From: Chrysoperla carnea
Taxonomy: Eukaryota; Arthropoda; Insecta; Neuroptera; Chrysopidae
Length of the DNA stretch: 64,000 bases
Direction of reading: 5' to 3'
Assembly: GCF_905475395.1 (NCBI RefSeq)
Contig: NC_058342.1
Span: 16,216,640 to 16,280,639 of the forward strand
The stretch's first letter is position 1. Each line of letters opens with the position of its first letter. Of the stretch, positions 1-11,763 are shown piece by piece. The notes under the pieces were generated by a model. The model was not told the origin of the DNA and did no database searches. It saw only the letters and a program-made list of their open reading frames with translations. The position numbers were made by a program, and so were the translations under genes.

Positions 1-416
1 ATAATCCAATTATTACAGTGCTCTTGTTTAAGACATGTTGTAAACAAATCTTATTATTAGGTGCTCGCGGAAGTAGTATGTTGAAAGTATTTGTACAAGT
101 ACAACTGTTTTAGAAATTTGGATTCATCCGAGGCTGTCTGTTTTTTACGACTAGACATAATTTTTGGTAGAGCCTTCTTATCGATTAATAGATTAATAAT
201 ATATGTTGGTCTATTTAAATCTGATATGAAGGCTCCATGAATTTAATCAAAAAATAATATTTTATATCTCTATCCATTAATTATTATGGTAAAATTCGTT
301 AAGAGTGACCCGTTATGGTCCAACCATTGTGGATTCGTAAGATAAATGTAAAGTGATACGTGATAAATATTTTTTTTTTAGTAAAAATATGAAAAAATTC
401 AGTGAAATCTGACTAA
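1..416. other. Intergenic, nothing recognised
   Basis: AT-rich sequence with no convincing open frame, RNA gene or repeat boundary that I can see. Confidence 0.5.
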
Positions 417-673
417 TTAAGGATATGTGCGCACGGTAGTAGGGACACAAATTTAAAAAAATATATTTTTTTTAAATTTGCTGGTTAATTATGTTATAAC
501 TTGACAATATAAGACTAAGAATACATAGTAAGAATACATTTTTTCGATATCTAGAGTAATTTTCAAAATATCAAAAATTAAAAATTTTGTTTTAAATTAT
601 TTAGCTTTCAATATTTCGAAAATCAAGGCAGATATTGAAAATTTTTTTTCGTATTTTTCGTCTACATTCATGT
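417..673 (-). repeat. Truncated copy of the TTAA MITE family
   Basis: It starts with a TTAAGGATATGTG-type end and then follows the reverse complement of the complete copy at 1058-1707, including the paired tracts about 'TTTTTCGATATC' and the end 'TCTACATTCATG'. The other terminus is missing. Confidence 0.6.
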
Positions 674-1057
674 AAATAAATCCCTAAATCTTAAATTACC
701 TTGGCGCTTGCACTACCTTAAATGCAATAAAATAGAATAAATGAAAGAAAATAGTTTTGATGCGATTGGTTCTAATATTCGATACTAGATGCTTCTTCAA
801 CGAGAAGTTTTTCATCAACTCTCAGTAGGGGAACATGGGGTAATGAGAGTCTGCGGGTAATGGGAGCGAGTCCAAAATGGACTTCCCTAATGCCCGTAAT
901 TATGTAAATGAAGTTCGAGTGTCTTTGTTTATGTTTGGTAGAGCTAGCCTAAAGAGCACAATGACTTAGTTGCACTCATTCAGTTGTACAAGACGATTTT
1001 TTGCTGCACATGTTATAAAAAATACAAAAGAATAACGTCCCATTAAAATACAAACGT

Positions 1058-1707
1058 TTAAGGATGTATGAGCATGACAACAATGTTTGATTTAAAGGCT
1101 CAAAATTTGTATGTAGGTAGTCTTTTACTCAAAGAATATGTGGTTAAGCTTTCTGCATAGGCATCCGTGAAAATTTTTAAGAAAATAGTCATTGAAAATC
1201 GATATAAAATACATGGGCTTTTATAGAGGAATCTCAAAAAACGACATATTTTGAAAGTTTTTGATTATTTCTACTTAGAATGGATAAAAACAAATTTAAA
1301 AAAAAAACTTTTTAATAGAAAGTAAACATATTAGCAATGAATTAGAAAATAAAAAAACCAAGTGTCTCCGTCCATATAAGGGATGTAAGAGCAGGGTAGG
1401 TTTAGGTTTGAAATTATTTCTATCTTATTTTCCACTTTGGTAATGAATTTTGTTATAACTTCATGAATGTAGACGAAAAATAAGAATACATTTTTTCGAT
1501 ATGTGTCTTGGTTTTCGAAATATCGAAAGCTGAATAATTAAACAAAATTTTCAATTTTCGATATTTTGAAAATTACGCCAGATATCGAAAAATTGTATTC
1601 TTACTTTTCGTTTAATATCGCTAAGTTATAATATAATTTATCATCAATATTGAAAATATATATTTTTTAAATTTGTGCACCCCATTACCGTGCTCATACA
1701 TCCTTAA
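1058..1707 (+). mobile_element. TTAA-flanked MITE, complete copy
   Basis: Ends are TTAAGGATGTATGAGC and its inverted match GCTCATACATCCTTAA, giving a TTAA target as in piggyBac-type elements. No coding capacity is seen. It lies inside the pogo-like element, so it is the younger of the two. Related copies are at 49314-49927 and 417-673. Confidence 0.75.
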
Positions 1708-1902
1708 TATTGTATTTACGTTAATTATATCTCTAAATCTATCTAATTCAAGGGATGAGGATTATTGAAATTTTGATAGTTTACGAGATGTAATTTTGAA
1801 ATTTGTTCGATCGAAGGTTAAGCATGTAATGAGAGCAGTATGGCCCTCATTATCCCATCGCAGGATTTTTTATTCCTCGTACCTATAACAATTTGAAGTT
1901 TC

Positions 1903-2094
1903 GTGGGAAATATGATGGTAATATGTGCCTTGAGAGCTCCAGGAATGTTCATCCCACTTCCTTTTATTTTTCCAAGCCTACGCCCCTCTCCTCAGCTTGA
2001 AAAAGATGGCCCCCCGGGAGCTATCTACACTTGCTTCGATAATGGTTGGATAAACGAGACCATTTTGTCACCAAATGTTCCTTTTGTTATTTAA
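1903..2094 (+). pseudogene. Pogo/Tigger-type transposase fragment
   Basis: A 63-residue open stretch carries PGMFIPLPFIFPS, then LEKDGPPGAIYTC and DNGWINETI. From memory, pogo/Tigger DDE transposases have this arrangement (a PP.FIFPR-like block, then GAPPG and GW[MI] before the second acidic region). It is only a slice of the ~400-500 residue enzyme, and the enclosing element has TA-flanked inverted ends, which agrees with the assignment. Non-functional. Confidence 0.6.
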
Positions 2095-2639
2095 TTCTTT
2101 GATATATAAGATTATATTTATTTGACACTGACTGAAAACAAAGATGAGGCTACTTTAGACTGATTAAAATTTTAATGGCACCCATTTGACTAATGGAACA
2201 TTTATTTTCACCTATTTCACGAACGTTCGGGTAATTGGAGCGAAAGACACAAATCCAGATTTTTTTAAATTTTCGCCTGATGTTACTTAGGCTTATGATT
2301 TTTCTATGATTTTCTGGTAAAAAGATAAATGCAATTTACGTTCATGCCAAATACAAATTTAATTTATAGAACTTATGAGTTTTATTTACAATATTCCTTA
2401 GATGGTGCCAATTACCCCACGCTCCCCTAAGCATTGAAAAAAAGCATTTATACTTGTTATCATTGAATATCGATATTTTCCAATAAAATTTTCTTTTCTC
2501 TCTCTATGAAACATTTTCAATTTCTCTTGCACGCACTCGGGGTCCCTAGGTCGTTGCATGGTTATTCCGGGTCAGGTATAACATAAATAGTGGCGAATTT
2601 AAGGAAAAAAACTAGTGAGGAAAATCTATCAATAGAAAC

Positions 2640-2830
2640 GGTTTTTTTAGTCTACGTTAATAAATTTGGTGCCCCCTTATTATTACCCTTTCTTACAAAT
2701 ATGTCTTCCCCCCTTTTTTATTCTTCCATAATAAACTTGGTGCCCCCCTCTTGTGGTGCCCTTTCATAAAATTTTGTGTTTACCCCCTTCTCATTTTTTA
2801 GTCTTCGATAATGAATTTCGGAAAATTACT
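2640..2830. repeat. Decayed tandem repeat, ~90-bp period
   Basis: The pattern 'ttaataaatttggtgccccc' recurs about 90 bp later as 'ataataaacttggtgccccc' and again in part as 'gataatgaatttcgg', each followed by a C-rich tract and then a T-rich tract. Confidence 0.5.
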
Positions 2831-3060
2831 CCTTTGTCCACATTTTAAATCCACCATTGAACATAAAATTACTATACAACCAACCTAAAAATGTATTAAA
2901 CAACATCTGTATATGGATGTTGTGTGATAGATTTAAACCAGATTTTTTCGAATGGACTCACAATCTTATCAATAATTATGATTTTTATTGATTAATCATT
3001 CAATTTTAAAAAATGTCTATGATTTTTGAACTATGTGTACAATAATTTGAATTCATTGAC

Positions 3061-3822
3061 TTAAGATGATAAAATTTTATATTTTATCGCTGATTAAAAG
3101 GATATTTTTAAATTTATAGTAATCCAAAAGATATCTTCAAATACTGATAAGGAATAAATGTTACATTTTTATATCCGACACATTCTAGAAACTTTCAAGT
3201 ACGATTTCCTGCAAAATATATGCAGTATTATTTACATTAATGTAAAAATATTGCATACATTGATTATAAAAACTAGTTTTTATACCACAACTACACTGAT
3301 TCATAGAATTTCGTTTAGATTGAATTGTCAAAAAAATTATCGTAATTTCAGATATCTGCATTTTTACGAAAAATGATCTGTTGTTGACAGCATACAGTAT
3401 TTATTCGAAAGCATACATTTTCAACTTTCTGAAAATATACCTAAAAATTGTTTTTCATCCGGAAGGACTTTTATCGCTTTGCGCCGAGAGTTGAAAAGGT
3501 GAGACATTTTTCCCATTTATTTTAATGATCTAAAGGCAGTATTCTGGTCTAGAAATTTGAAGAAATCGATTTTTGCATTTTTTAAAAGGTTAGACCTTTA
3601 AGAATATATCCTTAAACGGATTTTTCAAAATTCGAATTATTTTCAGAAATGCAGCGGATTTTCTGGTAACGAAATTCCAATTGATCGCTCTGTGAGCTTC
3701 TGCTGCTTCAAAAAAAGGAAAAACAGCTCGCTTAGCAGAAATCACTTTGCAAGACATTGCATATGAAGTAGAAGAAGTCCCAATATATGGATCTGGTATC
3801 TCCTGCAGTTAAACCAAAGAGA
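3061..3822 (+). repeat. Left arm of a long inverted repeat
   Basis: About 760 bp here match, in reverse complement and with scattered differences, the stretch 6121-6874. Outer marks are 'gataaaattttatattttat' and inner marks 'ggtatctcctgcagttaa'. The arms are separated by 2.3 kb. No host gene is seen in the arm. Confidence 0.85.
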
Positions 3823-5375
3823 GTAGGTAATATCATTATCCAAGTTACTCTATGTCGAAGTTTTTTGAGGTGATTGGCATGATATTTCGATAGTTTTTTT
3901 GATTTGGTGGGAATCTTGTTTATAAATGATAAATCTCTCTAGTCTGAGCTTTGGGCTTAAAAAAATTTTCATTTTGAGTATTTTTTAAAAATTCTAAAAA
4001 GTCTAAAAAAGGTATACAAAATTTTTTTATTTTGACGCCATTTTGTAAATTTTTTTTTTTTGTTTGTGGTTCAGACCATAGCGACATCTTTACTAATTAA
4101 GAATTTTTCAAATTTTAATGTTTCGGATCACTACATAGGCTGGAATCGTGACAACCAGGGTGCCGTGTTTTTTTGTAGTCCCCACTTCACGGGCCTGTAC
4201 TTCGAAGAATTTTTAATTTGTTTAAACAATTTTTTAATTATATTTTTGAAATGTCAATAAATAGCTATAAAATTATTTTTCATTTGTTTATTATCATAGT
4301 TAGAAATGCCTACAATTTAAGCTTCTAGACCAGAATACCCCCTTAAAAAGTGAATGCGGAGTGCAAAAAATTAATTTGCCTGGAAAGTGATAATACCATT
4401 GGTAAATTTCTTCTTCATCTCCAGGAAAAGTTCTATCCAGCGTTGTCTTACAAGTTTTTTTAAGCGATTTATTGACTGTCTAAAACTACTCTACCTTCTT
4501 TCGGTATTTTTAACCCTTGAGAAAAAAGCAGAAACCGATTTTGTGGAAAATTGGAGAAAAGGAACTATAATTCTAGTAAAATTATTATAATTTTTCTAGA
4601 TAACCTTGACAGGCCATTCATTTCAAACATCAATTTCTCGACATATTTTCTTATAGAAAAATATAAAAAGCCCAAATTTGGTGCATAATTCCACTCAAAT
4701 ATTTTGGTACATAAAAACTATATTTGTGGACCCGCATAACTCCTGAAAAATACTCTCAAGAAAAAAAAATTAACAAATCAGTGGCGGATCCATCCATATG
4801 GCCATGTTGGGCATGCCCATCATCTAAATATTTTTGGGGAGAACATTTTTCTTTGTTTCAAAATTCCTTTTAAAATATGTAGATTCCAAAAATTGAAAAA
4901 ATGAATTTACATAGCTCTATATTAGATTCCGTTATCAATGAACCAAATGTTGGTGTCAAATACTTGAATAGGTATCGAAACTCTGGCAGTGAAAAAAGTG
5001 GTTCAAATGTACCGGCGATTCATTAATGATAGTGAATCAACTATTATAAATGAATAATGACTCTGGGTGGCCAAATGAAAAACAGAATGTGCCAATAATT
5101 CCCCTCAATGGGACAGGAAAAATTATTCGGGCTTTCCTAAACATCTGGAAGAAAAAAAACGAAAGTTTGAATTTGTTATTTAAGTAAAGAACCTAAATAA
5201 TGTTATTTAATGTAAAATGTATATTGGCGTTTAATTTAATTTGAAGTTAAAAAAATTTCATCAAAATTGGTTCAGTAGTTTAGAGTCTAAATGTCACACT
5301 GTGATGTGTAAAAAACGCACATTTACTTTTGTAATTTTTGTGAGCGACCAAACTAACATTTTACAGGTGCTTTAA
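3823..5375. other. Loop of the long inverted repeat, unassigned
   Basis: AT-rich sequence between the arms. 'cagtggcggatccatccat' near 4782 resembles the first bases of some hAT-type elements, but I found no partner end. No supported gene. Confidence 0.4.
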
Positions 5376-5805
5376 TCTCTGTATATTATAAATGTGAAAG
5401 TAAGCATGTTTGTTTGTTTGTTTGTTTGTTTGTTACGCTTTCACGCTAAAACTAGCGAATGGTTTTTAATGAAACTGTACAGCAGTATAGCTCATACTTC
5501 AGAATAACACATGAGATGTAATTCATAAAGATATATTATTAAAAAAAAAATTAAAAATTAATTTAATTTGACATTACCATAAATTACAGATTTCTGTAAA
5601 AGTACTCATTTGACATTACCATAAATTACAGATTTCTGTAAAAATAGTCAATATAAAATATTTCAGGGCCATCTTTTCTGATATATTTTACCTGTGTAAA
5701 ACAATTCTTACCATTATTTCGGATGTTAGAGAAAGAGGATAGGCGAGAGCAATCTTAACCAATCTTTACTTTTAAACCCAACGAAGCGGGTGGGCATCAC
5801 TCTAG
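5376..5805 (+). mobile_element. Non-autonomous Helitron, canonical ends
   Basis: It starts with TC (TCTCTGTATATTATAAATG) right after an A. It ends with CTAG right before a T, preceded by a short GC hairpin (CCCAACGAAGCGGGTGGG). This is the A^T insertion and CTRR terminus of Helitrons. A (GTTT)n run lies at about 5408-5436. 430 bp, no coding capacity. Confidence 0.85.
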
Positions 5806-5949
5806 TTTAACTGAAAAAAATCTTGCTCATTGCGTCATATATTTTGTAAACATCTCCTTCGTAGGAATGTGCTATATCGATCATGAGCGAGTTCATACTC
5901 CGATTCACATTTGGTCGATTTTCGGGTGCTGTGCAATGCTCATCGCCTT

Positions 5950-7075
5950 TTGCGGATAAATTAATTTTAATGTCAATTTTTACGAAAATGTGAAAGATTT
6001 GAAACAATCGAAATATATAGATCGGTTGAAATTTTTGTGTTTAAGAACTTTTATTCACAGTATTTTTCCACTAAAATGCACAGTTTTAAAGTAAAATTCA
6101 AAAAAACAAGAAAAAATTCTCTTTGGCTTAACTGCAGGAGATACCAGATCCATATATTGGGACTTCTTCTACTTCATATGCAATGTCTTGCAAAGTGATT
6201 TCTGCTAAGCGAGCTGTTTTGCCTTCTTTTGAAGCAGCAGAAGCTCACAGAGCGATCAATTGGAACTTCGTTACCAGAAAATTCGCTGTATCTCCGAAAA
6301 TAATTCGAATTTTGAAAAATCCGTTTACGGATATATTCTTAAAGGTCTAACCTATTAAAAAATGCAAAAATCGATTTCTTCAAATTTCTAGACCAGAATA
6401 CTGCCTTTAGATCATTAAAATAAATGGGAAAAATGTCTCACCTTTTCGACTTTCGGCGCAAAGCGATAAGGGTCCCTCCGGATGAAAACAACTTTTTAGG
6501 TATATTTTCAGAAAGTTGAAAATGTATGCTTTCGAATAAATACTGTATGCTGTCAACAACAGATCATTTTTCCGTAAAAATGCAGATACCTGAAATTACG
6601 ATAATTTTTTTGACAATTCAATCTAAACAAAATTCTATGAATCAGTGTAGTTGTGGTATAAAAACTAGTTTTTATAATCAATGTATGCAATATTTTTACA
6701 TTAATGTAAATAATACTGCATATATTTTGCAGGAAATCGTACTTGAAAGTTTCTAGAATGTGTCGGATATAAAAATTAACATTTATTCCTTATCAGTATT
6801 TGAAGATATCTTTTGGATTACTATAAATTTAAAATATCCTTTTAATCAGCGATAAAATATAAAATTTTATCTTATCGGGCGTAAAATTTCCGTTCGATTT
6901 GTATAGTTAAATTTTTTCGTGTTTTTTTGAATTTTACTTAAAAACTGTGCATTTTAGTGGAAAAATATTGTGAACAAAAGTTCTTAAACACAAAAATTTC
7001 AACCGATCTATATATTTTGATTGTGAATCTTTCACATTTTCGGAAAAATTAATTTATCCGCGTTTTTCCGGAGTA
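5950..7075. repeat. Inverted ~165-bp repeats flanking the right arm
   Basis: 5950-6113 and about 6893-7075 are reverse complements of each other ('gatcggttgaaatttttgtg' against 'cacaaaaatttcaaccgatc'). They enclose the right arm of the long inverted repeat, as terminal repeats would enclose an element body. Confidence 0.7.
6121..6874 (-). repeat. Right arm of the long inverted repeat
   Basis: Reverse-complement partner of 3061-3822, running from 'ttaactgcaggagatacc' to 'ataaaattttatctta'. Confidence 0.85.
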
Positions 7076-7140
7076 TTTTAGAATTTATTCAAAAACTCTA
7101 AAATAGTCTAAAGTTATAGAGCGTAAAATTTTAAATTTTG

Positions 7141-7240
7141 TGTATATATATATATATATCAATCAACGATCTTGGAAATGGCTCGAACGATTTTCATGAA
7201 AATGAGTGTGCAAGGGTTTTTTTTGGGGGGGGGGGGGGAA
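7141..7240. repeat. Simple repeats: (TA)n and poly-G run
   Basis: A short TA microsatellite at about 7141-7159, and a T-then-G homopolymer tract with 13 G near 7226-7239. Confidence 0.8.
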
Positions 7241-7603
7241 GTCGATCTAGCTAACTCTTTTATCTTTAAAATACGTCGTTTTATTCATCTTTTCATGGAA
7301 AACTGAAACATACACTGCAAAATATGACTTCCAGACATCTATTGGTGTATATTGTAGTTAACGAAATAAAGTACATTACCGGGACGTTCAAATTGGTATT
7401 TATGAGTTTTAAACGGTTCTTATATTAGTGATAAAATCTGTATCTTTTTAACTAAAAAAATATCGAAATATCGAGCAAAGCTTGGTCATCTGTATTATTT
7501 ATTTAAATATTTATTTAAATTTCATACTCAACAATTTTTATTCAAAATATGTTTCCTTTAAAATGCATACTGTTTAAGGAAAATTCAAAAATCACCAAAA
7601 AAA

Positions 7604-8014
7604 CAAGTAAAAACAAACAATTGACTGAGTTAATTGTTGAAATATCATGCATAGACAGTGATGATTACACTGTCACATTACACATACATACATGTGACAC
7701 ATACATACATACATAACTGATATTTCCATATAATACATACTATATGAGTGGCGCCTAATTTTTTAGAATTTAAGGAATATTTTTTAGAATTTAAACTTTT
7801 GTTCTATCTCTAACAGTTTACAAGGCCCAATTGACCTATGTTGCTCATTTACGAACTCGACCTCGCTTTTTATGTCCTGAGTACGCTGAGTTATTGTGTT
7901 CTTCAGACCTATATGAACGCCTATACCAAAATTTTGTTCATAGCATCAATATTTTTAAGCGTTACTTGGAACTAAACTTAGTATACCTTGCATAATATAT
8001 ATATGCATAGTATA
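7604..8014 (-). mobile_element. Family H element, copy 1 (internally deleted)
   Basis: It begins CAAGTAAAAAC followed by the palindrome CAATTGACTGAGTTAATTG. It ends in the other terminal palindrome (ATATATATGCATAGTATA). Large internal parts present in other copies are missing. Confidence 0.75.
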
Positions 8015-8370
8015 AAAAATCACAAAAAATCATCATTGATGTAGATTTTTCAGAAAACATAAAAGGTAAGAAAAAGTTTAAATATACAAATCGATCGAAA
8101 ATTTTACACTCGATAACTTTAGACTGATTTATTTTTTTTCTAAAATGTATAGTTGAGTAAAATGTATCTGAGTAAATTTCAAATTGTGGAAAATTGCTGA
8201 TTTTTCCGAAATCACCGTTTGTTTTTTCTGCCCATTTGAAAATTTTTATTCTACAGGTAAATCATATGAAATTTCATCTAACTTGACGGGACTATTAACG
8301 ATGACGATGTTGTTAAAAAGTCGTTTCCATATTGTAGAAAGTAGTAGGTACATTGATCGATATTGGTTAT
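8015..8370. other. Intergenic, nothing recognised
   Basis: AT-rich. A 79-codon open stretch here has no recognisable motif and I do not call it a gene. Confidence 0.4.
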
Positions 8371-8917
8371 TAGGGTTGCCACTTTTTTTTGTACAAATAA
8401 AGGTAGAAAAAGTTGATTATTAAAGGTAGAAAAAAAATTACATTATTTGTCAAAAAAAAGAACGATTTATTTCACTCTACCATTTCTCTTAAAAACATAT
8501 TTTTCATTACTTTTAGCAATTTTTAACAAATAATTATCACTGCTAAGCAGCCTCACAGCATCTTTACAGTCTATACTTAAGTTAAAATAAATAAGTAATT
8601 CATTTTTTATCAGATTCAGAGACGCTTTGTTTCTTTCGTCTCGCCATTTGCTATTCATCACAGAAAATTTGTCAATTATCGAACCTATTCGGTAACAATC
8701 GATAACGTCATCGACCCCAGTAACTTTGTCGATCTGTTTTACGCAAAAATTGTTACAACCAACCTTTTTTTTATATTACATGTAAAATGAATCTCAGAGA
8801 AATTGAATCATGCGAATTAAAGTATTTTCGCGTAATTTATTGTTCTCATAATGTATTGAGTACAATTACCCGAAATAACGTACAATACTTTATAATAAAG
8901 TACGGGTGGCAACCCTA
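8371..8917 (-). mobile_element. hAT-like transposon relic
   Basis: Inverted ends TAGGGTTGCCACT and GTGGCAACCCTA are typical of hAT-derived elements. Flanks share TATTA but no clean 8-bp duplication. The interior encodes a transposase C-terminal fragment on the minus strand. Confidence 0.65.
8467..8661 (-). pseudogene. hAT-type transposase C-terminal fragment
   Basis: The 64-residue stretch begins around SKWRDERNKASLNLIKNELL and continues with a short FN...C...F-like helix and LLKIAKSNEKY. From memory this is the tail of insect hAT-like transposases (W.DERN...LIK.EL....N......LL...KS..KY). Only the end of the protein is present, and it sits between hAT-like inverted ends. Non-functional. Confidence 0.55.
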
Positions 8918-9759
8918 TTAATTATGTACACGATTTCGTTATCTATTTCTAGAGAGTGATTGATTTCATTTTCATAAGATTATTGCGTTATCCATTCTTA
9001 ATGTCTATGAATTTTCTTTCATAAAATTCACTAAAAATTCCCCTATTTAATTTGTTAGGATTTCCTAACCTAATACCTATTTTTTATTTAGGTAATCACT
9101 TTTATTACTTGTCAAATAATTTCTTATACTGATTTAGTGAATGTTCAATACGTGCCAACTCTTTAGTGTAATCTAATAAGTGGAAAATTAAAACATATGA
9201 AATGAAGAAAAAATGAAAATTTACCAACAGGTAAAGAATTTATATAAAGTACAGCTCGCATGAATTGGTTCATTTCTAAAATAGGTACCTTTGGATAGCA
9301 GATATAACCAAAATTACTCGATATAAATATTTACTTGTCTTTGCAGAAATTTAACGCTAGGTAAATTTTTTTTGGTTTATTATTTTATCTTGTATAGAAA
9401 ATTATCAACAGCTCAAAAAATCTTTACAATGTTGATAATCTAAATAGTTTTCGATACAACGCTTATTCTTAAAAGTTATTTATCAAAGACGAAAAAAACT
9501 TTTTTAAACTTCCGCTAAAGATAGAAGCTATGCATTTTGAATTTGTTTCTGATATCCAAGGTATCTACTTGTACTTAAAATACTTCTCATAAATAGGCCT
9601 TTTCATTATGTCACAAGCGCAAGCGCAGCACAGTGAAGTATTTATATCAAATTTCTTGTCAAAATACAAAATATAATGAAGGGATTTTTATGCTCAAAAT
9701 TAATTAAAAAGATTATTTACATGCAAAAGTACCTTTTATATGGCAATAATAAAAAAAAA
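8918..9759. other. Intergenic, nothing recognised
   Basis: AT-rich, with only short open stretches and no element boundary that I can support. Confidence 0.4.
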
Positions 9760-10314
9760 AAGTGAAAACAAACAATTGACTGAGTTAATTGTTGAAATAC
9801 CATGCATAGACAGTGTTGATTACTCTATCACATTACACATACATACATGTGACACATATATAACTAATATTCCCATATAATACATACTTTACAATTCACG
9901 CCTAATTTGCGCCCTCACGGGTAAACACCGATGTTTACGAAAAAATGTTTCAAACAAAAGTTGGTTACTTTTTTATAAGGAATATTTTTTACATTTAAAC
10001 TTTTGTTCAATCCCTAACGGTTTACAATCTGGGTCCTACGGACCCAAGACGCAATTGATCTATGTTGCTCATTTACGAACTCGATCTCACTTTTTTCGTC
10101 CTGAGTACGCTGTAAAAATTTCAGTTTGATATCTTTTTTCGCTTTTGAGTTATCGTGTTGACAGACAGACGGACAAACAACCGAAAATGAACTACTTTGG
10201 TGATTTTATGAACAACTATACCAAAATTTTGTTCATAGCATCAATATTTTTAAACGTTACAAACTTGGGACTAAACTTGGTATACCTTACATATTCCATT
10301 TATGCATGGTATAC
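9760..10314 (-). mobile_element. Family H element, copy 2
   Basis: Nearly full length, from AGTGAAAACAAACAATTGAC to the palindromic ATGCATGGTATAC. It carries the family block 'gggtcctacggacccaaga' and the bipartite 'gacagacagacggac' tract. Confidence 0.85.
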
Positions 10315-10589
10315 AAATTGTTTGTCCTACCATTGGTTTGTTCAAACCAAATTAATTCATTTTCTTCTTCAATTTTTTTAATTTCTTCTGCTTCTGAGCC
10401 ACTTTTTATCTTATTTATGCTTGCTTTTGTTTCCCCGTAATGTGATTCTGGAATTATAATTTGCAATCTTTCACTGGTAATCTGCTTGCTTCCTTTTTTT
10501 AAGATTTTTCCCTTAAGCTATCTCCAAAAAATGTTGCCCGACAAAAAATGATACACAAAAAGCTTTGAGTATGATAAATTTAATGAAAA

Positions 10590-10945
10590 CAAGTGAAAAC
10601 AAACAATTGACTGAGTTAATTGTTGAGATACCATGCATAGTCAGTGTTGATTTTTTTATCACATAACACATACAAACACGTGACACATACATAACTGATA
10701 ATCAAGTATAGTACATATTATAAAATTTCCGCCTAATTAGCGCCCTCACGGGTAAACAGTGATGTTTACGAAAAAATGTTTCAAACAAAAGTTGTTTAAT
10801 TTTTGATAAGGAACATTTTACATTTAAACTTTTGTTCTATCTCTAACGGTTTACAAGATGGGTCCTACGGACCCAAGACCTAATTGACCTATGATGCTGA
10901 TTTACGAACTTGACCTCATTTTTTACGTCCTGAACGCTGTAAAAA
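10590..10945 (-). mobile_element. Family H element, copy 3 (truncated)
   Basis: It starts CAAGTGAAAACAAACAATTG and matches copy 2 up to the 'cgtcctgaacgctgtaaaaa' region, where it stops. The TATACC end is missing. Confidence 0.8.
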
Positions 10946-11763
10946 TAATTCACTTTTTAAGTTGCTGAAGTATTGTACAAGAACATTTGCTTTCGTTTTT
11001 TTATAATTCCAGAGTCCATAAAATTCGATATTCCGCTTATAAAGCTTGTACTAGTAAATAAAGCACAAACCTTCCTCTTCAATATCCAATATAAATCTTA
11101 ATTGCATTAACTTAATTAATTGCACTAACAAACCCAGTAAATTTAAATTGAATGACACAGTAAATCAAAAGCGGTAACATGTATCCGTAAGAGCAGGTAG
11201 TTTGGGGCATACAAAACAGGCGGGAGACGAGGTTGACATAACTCAAGTGGCCTGTTTGTAATGGTGTGGTTATCTAACTACATAAAAAAACACTTTTCAA
11301 TGTAAAACAAAGGAGTTGAGTTTTCTGAATTTTGACCAGAAATTTGATATAAATACTTCACTTCGCGCAGGCTACGATTTTTCGGAGTGACAGTAATAAG
11401 TTGGACTAAAATGAAAGATATTTGCTATTCATTTTATCACATTGGTTATCAATCATTTAGTCCGAAACAAAAGTGAATCGTAATTTTTTAATGAAAAGCT
11501 CTATTTAGGAATGGATGGATTTGGAAATATAAAAGTACTACAATAAAATATTATTCAACAGATACGGGATTTGATGAAATATATTCGTATGGAATATTAT
11601 TTTGTCTTGCTGTAATTGATTTGACAAATTCTTCAACTTACAAAAATATTGTAGATTTTAAGTCTGAGAACCATTTAATTACGCCATTGTAATATTTTGT
11701 TCCATATAAACTGTTTTCGGAGTTTTACAGAAACTCCTGAAAAAGTCTCTCAAGGGAATAAAA
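10946..11763 (+). promoter_or_regulatory. Upstream region of the six-repeat gene
   Basis: No gene seen. 'ccatataaact' at about 11702 could serve as a TATA-like element. 'gttttacag' ending at 11730 could be a 3' splice site for a 5' UTR intron. Neither can be proved from sequence alone. Confidence 0.25.

Larger units (their letters stand above)
828..2427 (+). mobile_element. Pogo-like (Tc1/mariner) DNA transposon relic with a nested MITE
   Basis: Imperfect terminal inverted repeats are present: GGGGAACATGGGGTAAT on the left and, read inward from the right, GGGGAGCGTGGGGTAAT. Both are flanked by TA (826-827 and 2428-2429), the Tc1/mariner target duplication. The interior keeps a transposase-like fragment at 1903-2094. 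A second element (1058-1707) has inserted into it. It cannot be autonomous in its present state. Confidence 0.7.
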
